A DNA stretch of 38,458 nt from Desulfobacterales bacterium HSG2 (GTDB lineage: Bacteria; Desulfobacterota; Desulfobacteria; Desulfobacterales; 4be13). The DNA lies in contig JAUCGI010000034.1 of NCBI GenBank assembly GCA_030378035.1, positions 1 to 38,458 of the forward strand. Direction: 5' to 3'. The notes below the pieces were generated by a model. It ran no database searches. It saw nothing but the letters and a program-made list of their open reading frames with translations, and was not told where the DNA came from. The position numbers and the translations under genes were made by a program. Shown here one piece after another: positions 1 through 8,252 of this stretch (positions are counted from its first letter, which is position 1; each line of letters begins with the position of its first letter).

Positions 1-875
1 GCGGGTCAGAAACATGGCATCCCTCATTTGTCAGTTCGCACCTTTCTGTAGAACGATTTTCCAAATCGTTCGGAACAGTTTGAAAAACTGGCATCCTTCA
101 TTTGTCAGTTTACACTTTTCTGTAGAACGATCGTTCGGAACAGTTTGCAAAACTGGCATCCTTCATTTGTCAGTTTACACTTTTCTGTAGAACGATTTTC
201 CAAATCGTTCGGAACAGTTTGCAAAACTGTTCAGCGGGTCAGAAACATGGCATCCCTCATTTGTCAGTTCGCACCTTTCTGTAGAACGATTTTCCAAATC
301 GTTCGGAACAGTTTGAAAAACTGGCATCCTTCATTTGTCAGTTTACACTTTTCTGTAGAACGATCGTTCGGAACAGTTTGCAAAACTGGCATCCTTCATT
401 TGTCAGTTTACACTTTTCTGTAGAACGATTTTCCAAATCGTTCGGAACAGTTTGCAAAAACTGTTCCGCGGGTCAGAAACATGGCATCCCTCATTTGTCA
501 GTTCGCACCTTTCTGTAGAACGATTTTCCAAATCGTTCGGAACAGTTTGAAAAACTGGCATCCTTCATTTGTCAGTTTACACTTTTCTGTAGAACGATCG
601 TTCGGAACAGTTTGAAAAACTGGCATCCTTCATTTGTCAGTTTACACTTTTCTGTAGAACGATTTTCCAAATCGTTCGGAACAGTTTGCAAAACTGGCAT
701 CCTTCATTTGTCAGTTCGCACTTTTCTGTAGAACGATTTTCCAAATCGTTCGGAACAGTTTGCAAAACTGTTCCGCGGGTCAGAAACATGGCATCCTTCA
801 TTTGCCAGTTTACACTTTTCTGTAGAACGATTTTCCAAATCGTTCGGAACAGTTTGCAAAACTGTTCCGCGGTTC
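1..875. repeat. Higher-order tandem repeat, about 233 bp units
   Basis: A unit opening with GCGGGTCAGAAACATGGC begins at 1, 234, 468 and 775, giving periods of 233, 234 and 307. Each unit is built from subunits of about 73-90 bp that carry GCATCCTTCATTTGTCAG, then a hairpin around GAACGATTTTCCAAATCGTTC-like sequence, then a second small palindrome, AACAGTTTGCAAAACTGTT. Some subunits lack the loop and read GAACGATCGTTC. The third unit has one extra subunit, which explains the 307 spacing. Reading frames through this block follow the repeat and are not genes. Confidence 0.9.
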
Positions 876-920
876 AGTTTTCATGAAAAATGCCAAGCTC
901 ATCGCCTTTGAAAACTTTAT

Positions 921-957
921 AAAAAAGCCGGCAGATGTGAACCTGCCAGCTTTTTTG
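921..957. terminator. Bidirectional rho-independent terminator-like hairpin
   Basis: A run of A, then a GC-rich stem (GGCAG pairing with CTGCC around the loop ATGTGAAC), then a run of T. The A-run and T-run flank the stem, so it could stop transcription from either side. The rest of 876-1284 holds no gene that I can support. Confidence 0.65.
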
Positions 958-1284
958 TTTTTGCGCCCTTCAGGACTCCTGTAAACAAAAAAAGTGTTTC
1001 GGATTCCTGTACATGCTCCTCTTGGGAACTTTAAAATCTGCCAAGCACCTCGGATGAGGCTGCTCGTCAGACAGATTGAACAGCAGGATTTTTTTCAAAA
1101 AATGAGACTTCTTCCGCCGGAACGCTCCTGAAATTTCAAAAAACGGCCAGGACTCGCCCGCTTTATGCCTGTCAATCCGGCAAATTGTTTTACTTTGCTC
1201 CGAATTAAAATCTTGTAAACAAAAACCGGATCAGGTAAATTGGAAATCAGGTTCTTTAATGATGAAAAAAATAAGGAAAAGGAG

Positions 1285-2170
1285 ATGAGTGTGATAAGAA
1301 AAATTATCAGTATGGCAATTGTTGCCCTGGGTATTATGGGAATCCTTTCAGGAGGAACCTTTGCAGGCGAAGCAGGCAAGCATTATGTAAACGGAGTGGA
1401 AGGACTCAAAGCATCTTCCCTGCCGCCTCCTATCGGATGTATAATGTTTTCTACACAGCGGATACGCTGACAGACGACAACGGAGACGACATCGACGCGG
1501 TGGATTTTGATGTGTCTGTTTTTGCAAATGTACACCGGTTTATATGGATGTCAGACTTAAAAATTCTGGGCGCTGATTTTGGCGCAAATATCATTATCCC
1601 GCTTATTAGTACGGATATAGAGGTAAAGGCAAAAGGCGGCCCCACGCTGACGGATGACAGCAAATTCAGTCTCGGTGATATTTGCCTTGAGCCGTTTATG
1701 TTGTCTTGGCATGGTCCCCAGTATGACGCGGCAGCCGGCCTGGGGGTTTATTTTCCGGTGGGAGAGTATGACAAAAATGAACCGGCATCACCCGGTAAGG
1801 ATATGTGGACAGGAATGTTCACCTTGGGAGGAACCCTTTATTTTGATGCTGAGAGATCCTGGTCCGCTTCGATTCTCGGGCGGTATGAAACCCATAGCGA
1901 ACAGGGTGACAGGGATGTGACTTACGGGGATGACCTTCATTTTGAATGGGCGTGGCCAAAACATTCAACAAGTTCTGGGATGTTGGTCTGGCTGGTTATT
2001 CCCAGTGGCAGGTGAGTGATGACAGCGGTTCGGATGTGACTTGGGACAAAAGTGTGCATGATACCGTCCATTCAATAGGCCCGGAGATCAATGCATTCAT
2101 TCCTTCTTGGAAATTTTTTATCTCTTTCAGAAATTTGTGGGAATTCGGAGCGGAGGATCGCTCTGAAGGA
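1285..2170 (+). pseudogene. Broken SphA/MetA-type outer-membrane protein (two frameshifts, 3' end lost)
   Basis: The reading starts at ATG 1285 behind AAGGAAAAGGAG, with a Sec signal peptide (basic start, hydrophobic core, cut near TFAGEA). The mature part opens HYVNGVEGLKASSLPPP, the typical start of the SphA / 'MetA-pathway of phenol degradation' outer-membrane beta-barrel family. The frame then breaks near 1425-1437: the expected YRMYNVFYTADTLTDD continues in another frame up to about 1940. A second shift near 1945 moves to a third frame (AKTFNKFWDVGLAGYSQWQV). The family-like end LWEFGAEDR is followed directly by sequence belonging to an antisense ATPase remnant, so the last strand is missing. 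Beta-strand alternation is preserved in all three pieces, so the damage looks recent. It probably encoded a porin-like transporter of hydrophobic compounds; it is not expected to work now. Confidence 0.8.
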
Positions 2171-2485
2171 AGTCACCAGACCAAAGGCTTCCGAAGATAG
2201 TACCTGATCCGCCCGCCTGCCTTTCAGAGTTTCCCTGTTTACAATCCTGGCGGTCACAGTGTTGTCTTCATACTCGTCATCCAACTTCAGAAGCATGGCG
2301 TTTTCAATGTCAGCAATCCCTGATGCCGTGAGCGGCGTATGGGTGGTCGTGACAATCTGCGTCTTCGGGAACTGTTTCCTTATTCGCCGAACAATATATG
2401 AATATCGGTCCCAAACATCAAAGAAGCCTGATGGACAGCTATCAATTCTGGCATTGTGGTTAATCTGATTCATATCATCGTCCAA
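2168..2485 (-). pseudogene. C-terminal remnant of an AAA ATPase (AAA_21/OLD-like)
   Basis: The minus-strand frame reads IVRRIRKQFPKTQIVTTTHT, then PLTASGI, then a typical acidic tail with EDNTVTARIVNRETLKGRRA. This is the region after Walker B in SMC-like or OLD-like AAA ATPases, including the TTHTPL switch motif. Walker A and Walker B are absent: the sequence before the motif (codons read from a TTG at 2485, first ATG at 2473) is not ATPase-like. The last 30 or so codons of the open frame are only the antisense of the SphA pseudogene. It starts a few bases after the CARF-HEPN stop and is most likely the wreck of a defence or CRISPR-ancillary ATPase. Confidence 0.7.
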
Positions 2486-2489
2486 ACCC

Positions 2490-4250
2490 TTATGACTGAC
2501 AGATTTCGGCTACGGTCCGAAAGCTGAACGCATTCTTGTGAAAGTTAAATTCAGTTATGTCCGCTGTCATGTTGATTTGCCTTTTCAGATCATCATTCAA
2601 CTCTGCCCAGAGTTCCTTGAGAAAGGCTTTGGCCTGTTCTTCCAATTCTATGATTTCTTCGGATGAACCTCTGCCAATTGAATGGATAATTGAGAGGTTG
2701 TTGCGAATGTCAGCCAATTCTCCTAACCGCTTTGTCTTTTGGCTGTCATTAAATATTTGACCATATATTTCAGAAGGTTGCAATGATACAGGGTCACCAT
2801 TGTCTTTTCGGAAAGGATTATTCCCTTGCTTTATAAACATATATTGGGCATATATCTCCAGAATACGAGTCAGTCTGACCGTTGCATCTTCAAATCGTCC
2901 CTGACGTTTTCTTCTTTTCGCGTTACAGAACAAATCAAAGGCAAAACAGATAAACCACTTGCGCTCGGCCATTGGCATCAGAGTCTCCAGAGTCTCGCAA
3001 TTAATTCTTCTCGTATTGCCGAACTTATCGAAAATTTTCCTTGTTTTTGCAGGTTTAAAATCAGAAGGCCGTCCGATTTCTTTATAGAAGTCAGATATGC
3101 AGTTTTGCCTTTCTCTCTCATCATGACACCCTGAAAACTTATGATAAGTTTCTTTTAACCGATCAATTGATCTCCCGTTTGTACAGGTTTGGAAGTAAGT
3201 ATCCAGATTACTTTCGACGCTTCTGCGAATTTCGTCAACTTTCTTTAATGAATTAAGTATGAGTCCGATCCCCGATTCAGTTGACGCTAATCTGCCATAT
3301 GCTTTGTTGTATTCAAATCGATCCCACCATTTATAAGCCTCTGCAGATTGCCTCAGTTTCCGAATCTCACCTGATAAATCCCCGAGTTCAAAAATCCTTA
3401 TCTTTTCGTTCAATTTATTTTCAATTTCAGTGAAAATATCACAAGCCGCCTGATAATTATGATTATCAAACAACTCCTTACCCTTATTCATCAAATCCAC
3501 GTTATAAATGTCATAAGGATTATCCAATTTGTTCAGAAACTCTGTTCCGCACTGGACCTTATCTTTATCGTAGCCCTCAAAATCCACATAAAAGATATGA
3601 ATATCCTTTTCAATGGCCGCTGCCAAAAATGCGGAAACATCCATGGATTTCTTCCCTCCGGTGATATCAATGGCAACTTTCTTGTCCTTGCCGGCATCCT
3701 GAATGATCTGACGAATTTTTTGAAACGCGTCAATTGAGCCGATTGTATTGACAATCACAGGTTCCATAATGGCAATGGATTTACCCTCTCCGCATTGACT
3801 GATAAGGTGTTCAAAATAACTCTCAATCGGAATATTTCCGTCAAAACGTCTTGTCTCATTGGTCACAAGCGGATAGACACGAGTAGGGCAAATCGTCAGG
3901 ATGGTATGTATCAGCGGCTGAAGGCTAAAGCCCACAAGTGTAATCAGAACATCATAAGATTCATGTAACTGAACAAGCCCCGGTAGTCCCAAGTTATCCG
4001 GATGCTGTTTCTGCAACTCATAAACCGCCCTGAAAATTTCAAGGGACTGACCGAAAAAGTTGCGTTTATCAGTGCCTGATACCGGTTTTATGCCTTTTTT
4101 AGCTGTATTGAAATAGCTGTGAATTCCTGAGTTCCCGGATAATGTATCCGCTTTTCCAATATTCCGAAGTCGTTCTTCCCACTCCTTTTCCGTTTTTCCA
4201 TTATTGCCATTTAACAATTTTTTGCGTCGGTTTAAAATCTTTTTATCCAT
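2490..4250 (-). CDS. CARF-HEPN CRISPR ancillary ribonuclease (TIGR02710/Csm6-like)
   Basis: This 586-residue protein is the last gene of the csm operon. The N-terminal half has a CARF-type Rossmann layout: a first strand and helix near residues 100-120 (VLITLVGFSLQPLIHTI) and the signature DITGGKKSM at 195-203, which in CARF proteins lines the cyclic-oligoadenylate pocket. A helical middle follows, then a C-terminal HEPN region with RNNLSIIH at 516-523, an R-x6-H catalytic motif. The order CARF, helices, HEPN and the length fit the TIGR02710 family of type III accessory proteins. The expected role is an RNase switched on by cOA made by Cas10. Its ATG overlaps the stop of the upstream receiver-HEPN gene by one base (TAATG), so the two are translationally coupled. 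The assignment to CARF is firm; which cOA ring size it reads cannot be seen. Confidence 0.85.
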   Translation of the reverse strand: MDKKILNRRKKLLNGNNGKTEKEWEERLRNIGKADTLSGNSGIHSYFNTAKKGIKPVSGTDKRNFFGQSLEIFRAVYELQKQHPDNLGLPGLVQLHESYDVLITLVGFSLQPLIHTILTICPTRVYPLVTNETRRFDGNIPIESYFEHLISQCGEGKSIAIMEPVIVNTIGSIDAFQKIRQIIQDAGKDKKVAIDITGGKKSMDVSAFLAAAIEKDIHIFYVDFEGYDKDKVQCGTEFLNKLDNPYDIYNVDLMNKGKELFDNHNYQAACDIFTEIENKLNEKIRIFELGDLSGEIRKLRQSAEAYKWWDRFEYNKAYGRLASTESGIGLILNSLKKVDEIRRSVESNLDTYFQTCTNGRSIDRLKETYHKFSGCHDERERQNCISDFYKEIGRPSDFKPAKTRKIFDKFGNTRRINCETLETLMPMAERKWFICFAFDLFCNAKRRKRQGRFEDATVRLTRILEIYAQYMFIKQGNNPFRKDNGDPVSLQPSEIYGQIFNDSQKTKRLGELADIRNNLSIIHSIGRGSSEEIIELEEQAKAFLKELWAELNDDLKRQINMTADITEFNFHKNAFSFRTVAEICQS

Positions 4251-5794
4251 TATACTGGTCTGACCTCCTTGACAACACCGTCTTCAATTCTGGTAATTTC
4301 AACATTCTGGCTCGTCGTATCCGGCGGAGAACTCCCCTTCAAACCCGCCGGGCGAGGCTGTGCTTTGATTTCCACTTTTCTGGGGCCAAGCTTTACTGCA
4401 TTTTTGATGACCTGACCTTCTCTCCAAAACGACTCGTTGAAAATGCGCTTTGCCAATTCATCAAGAAAAGCGATCTGGGACAAATCATTAACAATGAATG
4501 TTATCTTAATATCAACCTGATTTGTATTCAAACTCAAGGCCACTTCAGGTGGTAATTTTACAGGAAATAATCCATGCCAGAAAGCTTGATAAAGAAGCTT
4601 GACAGACCATTTCTGCACCATTTCCCTGGGTTGCTTTTTTGGCCCCCCAAACTCTTGTATCAGCGTGATAAATTCCCCTGCAATAAACCCCTCCTTCATC
4701 TCCTTGCGATTTTTCAAAAGCAGGTAATAGGATTCCACCAGATGATTTCCTATATTCTTCATGTAATCTGAAGAAAGTTCAAAAAGTTCGAATAGAATTT
4801 TTTCATAATGTTCAGATTTTCCAATATCCAAGTTCATGTATGCCTGCATTCCTGTTATAAACAGATAAGCCACTTCCTTTTCCGCCAGTTCTCTGTCCAT
4901 CTTACTATGAGCTGTCCAATTTCTCAATATTCGCATCTGGTTCTGGCAGGTTGTTTCAAACATAAGTTCCGGATTTGTGCGATCAGGCACTCCCTTTATA
5001 GAACTATTCGTCTCCCAATCAGCGGCGAGTTCCTTCAGAAACAAAAAATACATATTTCTTCTGCTTTCCTCATCCACAGGCGGATGCAGAGGAAAGAATC
5101 GCTCTAATATCTTTAAATAATTCAAAACATAGAGGCGTTCATCTTCTGAAACGTCTTTGCTTTTGTGGAAAATCAGAAAATCCCTCAGTTCATCGGAACT
5201 TTTCTCTTTCAGCCGGTCTGTCAGAAAGCGACATCCTTCAATTACCCCGCGCCGCAGGGTCAGATAAGGACTGTTTGCCTTTTCGCTTAACCAATTTCTC
5301 AGTTCCGAGTCATCTTTTCCTTTTGTGAAAGGGTGCTTGGGTTTCTCAATTTTTAATGCATTGCATGCTTTTTCAAACACTTCCAACTGATCGTCATTGG
5401 CTGTAAAAAAACCGATGTTATCATCAGGAAATCCCTTTTTAATAAGCTGGTCATAAATGTAAAACCCCGCTCTTTTGTCGAAATCCTCATCTGATCGGAA
5501 ATCAGGAGGGCGTTTTTCAGAAGGGGTTTCATATCGTTCCAGATTAATGTCAATCAAAATCACGTCAAAATCATCCGCTTTGTATGTTTCAAACCAATCC
5601 TGATACGATTTGCAGACAGCGATCCGATGGACGCTGTGATTTTCAAACAAGGCAGGGAGAGCTGTATCTATCTCTTTATTTTTATCATAGTATCTCTTAA
5701 AAACATCTTCCGAAAACAGAGATTTGAACATATTTTTTGCCATCACAAAAATATTGGGAACATTGTCAAAATCCTCTAGCCATAAAATTTTCAT
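4250..5794 (-). CDS. Receiver-domain HEPN protein in the csm operon
   Basis: This 514-residue protein starts like a response regulator: LWLED at 4-8 supplies the acidic pair E7/D8, DVILIDINL at 77-85 gives D82 as the candidate phospho-acceptor, and FFTAND near 129-134 gives the conserved Thr (T131). A Lys-Pro region follows near 151-158, as in strand 5 of receivers. There is a 40-residue insertion between strands 1 and 3. After a helical linker, the motif RNWTAH at 291-296 (R-x4-H) lies in a helical region and marks a HEPN nuclease. The last 45 residues resemble the tail of Csm5. It overlaps the histidine kinase gene by 4 bases (ATGA) and the CARF-HEPN gene by one. A receiver joined to a HEPN RNase in a CRISPR operon is unusual. 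The likely role is a phosphorylation- or docking-controlled RNase; it could instead be a pseudo-receiver without phosphotransfer. Confidence 0.75.
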   Translation of the reverse strand: MKILWLEDFDNVPNIFVMAKNMFKSLFSEDVFKRYYDKNKEIDTALPALFENHSVHRIAVCKSYQDWFETYKADDFDVILIDINLERYETPSEKRPPDFRSDEDFDKRAGFYIYDQLIKKGFPDDNIGFFTANDDQLEVFEKACNALKIEKPKHPFTKGKDDSELRNWLSEKANSPYLTLRRGVIEGCRFLTDRLKEKSSDELRDFLIFHKSKDVSEDERLYVLNYLKILERFFPLHPPVDEESRRNMYFLFLKELAADWETNSSIKGVPDRTNPELMFETTCQNQMRILRNWTAHSKMDRELAEKEVAYLFITGMQAYMNLDIGKSEHYEKILFELFELSSDYMKNIGNHLVESYYLLLKNRKEMKEGFIAGEFITLIQEFGGPKKQPREMVQKWSVKLLYQAFWHGLFPVKLPPEVALSLNTNQVDIKITFIVNDLSQIAFLDELAKRIFNESFWREGQVIKNAVKLGPRKVEIKAQPRPAGLKGSSPPDTTSQNVEITRIEDGVVKEVRPV

Positions 5795-8241
5795 CCCTCT
5801 GCTCCTTCGCTAAAAAGTTTTTTTGGAACTTTAAACTCCGCCATAAACTTTAATCCTTCGGTTTTATGATTGAAATCACTGCCCAGAGCCTTGTTCAACT
5901 GTGTGAGAAAATGCAGGCCTTTCCGATTGTGTGAGACACGATTATTGAAGGTATTCCTGCATGAAAAGAGAAAATGATTATTTTCCTCTTTCCATATCAA
6001 CTGAACAGGCTCTCTGCCGTCAGCATATTTCAGAGCATTATAAATTAATTCTGATAAACAGACAAACAGAAAATTGAAGCGTATCCCCCTCTCATTTAAA
6101 AACAGATTATCGTGGACAGAAATCTTCAGAACAGGGAGATGAACAGTCATCCAATCTAAAACCTTATGTGCGTTTTCAGGATTAATATCCAAGCTTAACA
6201 CATTATTCAGAAAGGATTCCCGCAATTTTGACAATGAATCCTCATTCTCAAAATTTATCAGACGCTTGCGCTGGCCAATAAAAGCATCTGAAAACATTAT
6301 ATGCGTTAATTCATGTTTGAAAATCAGGGCAAACAGATATGTCACATTGTGCTGTCCTCCGTGGTCTTCTGCCCATTTCCGACGGAGGGCGCGGGTTTTT
6401 CTTGCATAAAATTTGAACATTTCAAGCAGGTTGTTCACTAAGTTGAATGTTGAAATAAGATTTATCACATAGTTAATATTGTCATAAACTTCTTTGTCCT
6501 GATAATTTTCACCTGCAATTTCTCTCAGAAAGTTCAGAACTTCTTCTGCAAGTGCGGGGCCTGTACTCAGGATATTGCCCAGAGTATGCTTTAAATCTGA
6601 GAAGAGGCGTTTTTCTGTTTCGAGTTTAATTCTTAAATGCTCTTCTTCTCGCTCCTTCTGATTCGCAGAAGTTATCAGGAGAAAAATCGTTTGTTCGTTG
6701 ACATATTTTTTGTTTTTTAAAACAAACTGGATATATGATTGAGAATCTCCGATAGCCCAGGCACGGGAAAAGGACTCAGTTGCCTTTTCGATTTCATTTT
6801 GGTTATCATAGATAATTCCCAGATCAGTCAGGGCGGTCAGAATGCGGTTATCCTCGATTACAAAGCCATTCCTGTAAGAACTATAGGCTTTTTCATAGCA
6901 ATCCATCGCCTCGTAATAATTTCCCAAAGCATTAGAAATGATTCCCAGGCCCACAAGCGCATCTGCGTGATCGGATCTGATCTTCAAAGCTTTTTCATAC
7001 GCTTCGACAGCGCTTTCATATTCCTCTGACTCGGTATATATATCTCCCAGCTTGATATAAGGTTCCGGAGTTTCAGGATTGATGTCAAGAATTTTCTGGT
7101 AACATTGAATTGCTTTGTCATCTTTTAATTCTTGATAGACAGTTGCCAGTGTGTAAAGGGTTTCAGCATCATGAGGGGCTATATTTAATATTGCCCGAGC
7201 GTATTGAATAATCTTCTCATTGCTTGTGGTGTCAGTCTTAAACTGATAGTCCTCTGATTTCTGATAGATCTCCGAGAACCCTGATCTTTCGATGTCACTC
7301 TTAATTTGAAGATCAAGGGCTTCCCGATAATCCCGAAGAGCATCTTCTGATTGTCCTGACTTTTCATGGCAAAGGCCCAAATGAAAAAAGGCATCCGGGT
7401 CATCCTGTCTGATTTCTATATACTTTTTATAATATTCGGCTCCTTTTTCATATTTTTTTAATTCTTCAGAATAAATGGTGGCGATATTATAAAGCGCATC
7501 TTCGATAGAATCTGGCCTGATTTCCAAAAATTTCTCATACCATTCAATAGCTTGTTCATACTTCTTCCAATCGTCATAAGTAACTGCTATTTCGTAAAAA
7601 ACATCAGCTTTTTTTTCTTTTTCCTGAGCGGCTTTTAACGCCTGTCTCAATCCTTGAACCGCATCTTCATGTCGATTTTTTTCTCGGTATTCCCTGGCAT
7701 GTTCTGTTAATTCATCATAAATAAACGCCAATTCATTGAGAACTTCGACTTCTTGTTCTTTTTGTGTGATACCCAAATCCCAATTCAAGGTTTTAATCGC
7801 ATTTTCATAGTGACTTCGACATTCCTCATGCTCTGCTAATTCGTCATAAATAAATGCCAATTTTTTAATCGCATCTTTATACTGATCTCGATATTCCCTG
7901 TCATGTTCTGTTAATTCATCATAAATAAATGCCAATTCACTGAGAACCTCGACTTCTTGTTCTTTCCGTGCAATACCCAATGCCTGATTCAAGGTTTTAA
8001 TCGCATCTTTATACTGATTTTTTTCCCTATACTCCATGGCCTGCTCTGTCAATTCATTACAAACAAATGAAAATTCATTGAGAACCTTGTATTTTGCAAT
8101 ATCCAAAGCCTGCTTCAAAGTTTCAATCGCATCTTTATAACATCCGTTACGGCGATAATTTTCCGCCAACTGTATTGATTCATGAAACTCGGAAAGTTCA
8201 TCTTCTATTATTTGAGCCTGCGCTAACATCATATCCACCAT
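5791..8241 (-). CDS. Cytosolic TPR-sensor histidine kinase in the csm operon
   Basis: This protein of about 816 residues has no signal peptide or membrane helix. Residues from about 10 to 500 are TPR-like repeats (for example YNIATIYSEELKKYEKGAEY, DAFFHLGLCHEKSGQSEDAL). A coiled segment leads to FSDLKHTLGN, with H552 as candidate phospho-acceptor in a dimerisation helix. The C-terminus is a GHKL ATPase: N-box ELIYNALKYADG (N735) and a glycine box KGLHFL. The classic DxGxG box is replaced by a CRNTF-type sequence, as in LytS/DegS-like kinases. The open frame can also begin at TTG 8250; neither site has a good ribosome-binding site, and ATG 8229 behind GGTGG is another option. It begins about 10 bases after csm5 and overlaps the receiver-HEPN gene, which makes that gene its obvious partner. 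The input is unknown; TPRs suggest protein binding, perhaps the Csm complex. Confidence 0.8.
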   Translation of the reverse strand: MVDMMLAQAQIIEDELSEFHESIQLAENYRRNGCYKDAIETLKQALDIAKYKVLNEFSFVCNELTEQAMEYREKNQYKDAIKTLNQALGIARKEQEVEVLSELAFIYDELTEHDREYRDQYKDAIKKLAFIYDELAEHEECRSHYENAIKTLNWDLGITQKEQEVEVLNELAFIYDELTEHAREYREKNRHEDAVQGLRQALKAAQEKEKKADVFYEIAVTYDDWKKYEQAIEWYEKFLEIRPDSIEDALYNIATIYSEELKKYEKGAEYYKKYIEIRQDDPDAFFHLGLCHEKSGQSEDALRDYREALDLQIKSDIERSGFSEIYQKSEDYQFKTDTTSNEKIIQYARAILNIAPHDAETLYTLATVYQELKDDKAIQCYQKILDINPETPEPYIKLGDIYTESEEYESAVEAYEKALKIRSDHADALVGLGIISNALGNYYEAMDCYEKAYSSYRNGFVIEDNRILTALTDLGIIYDNQNEIEKATESFSRAWAIGDSQSYIQFVLKNKKYVNEQTIFLLITSANQKEREEEHLRIKLETEKRLFSDLKHTLGNILSTGPALAEEVLNFLREIAGENYQDKEVYDNINYVINLISTFNLVNNLLEMFKFYARKTRALRRKWAEDHGGQHNVTYLFALIFKHELTHIMFSDAFIGQRKRLINFENEDSLSKLRESFLNNVLSLDINPENAHKVLDWMTVHLPVLKISVHDNLFLNERGIRFNFLFVCLSELIYNALKYADGREPVQLIWKEENNHFLFSCRNTFNNRVSHNRKGLHFLTQLNKALGSDFNHKTEGLKFMAEFKVPKKLFSEGAEG

Positions 8242-8252
8242 TAATAACAAAA

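Noticed and set aside
145..886. Open frames in the first 900 bases
   Set aside because: They follow the tandem repeat unit and have no ribosome-binding site or protein-like variation.
1095..1379. Minus-strand 94-residue ORF with a hydrophobic stretch
   Set aside because: It is the antisense of the SphA signal peptide region and has no independent support.
5791..8241. TPR-CHAT (Craspase-type) protease of type III-E
   Set aside because: The C-terminus has GHKL ATPase boxes and no His/Cys caspase dyad; the operon encodes separate Csm subunits, not a fused effector.
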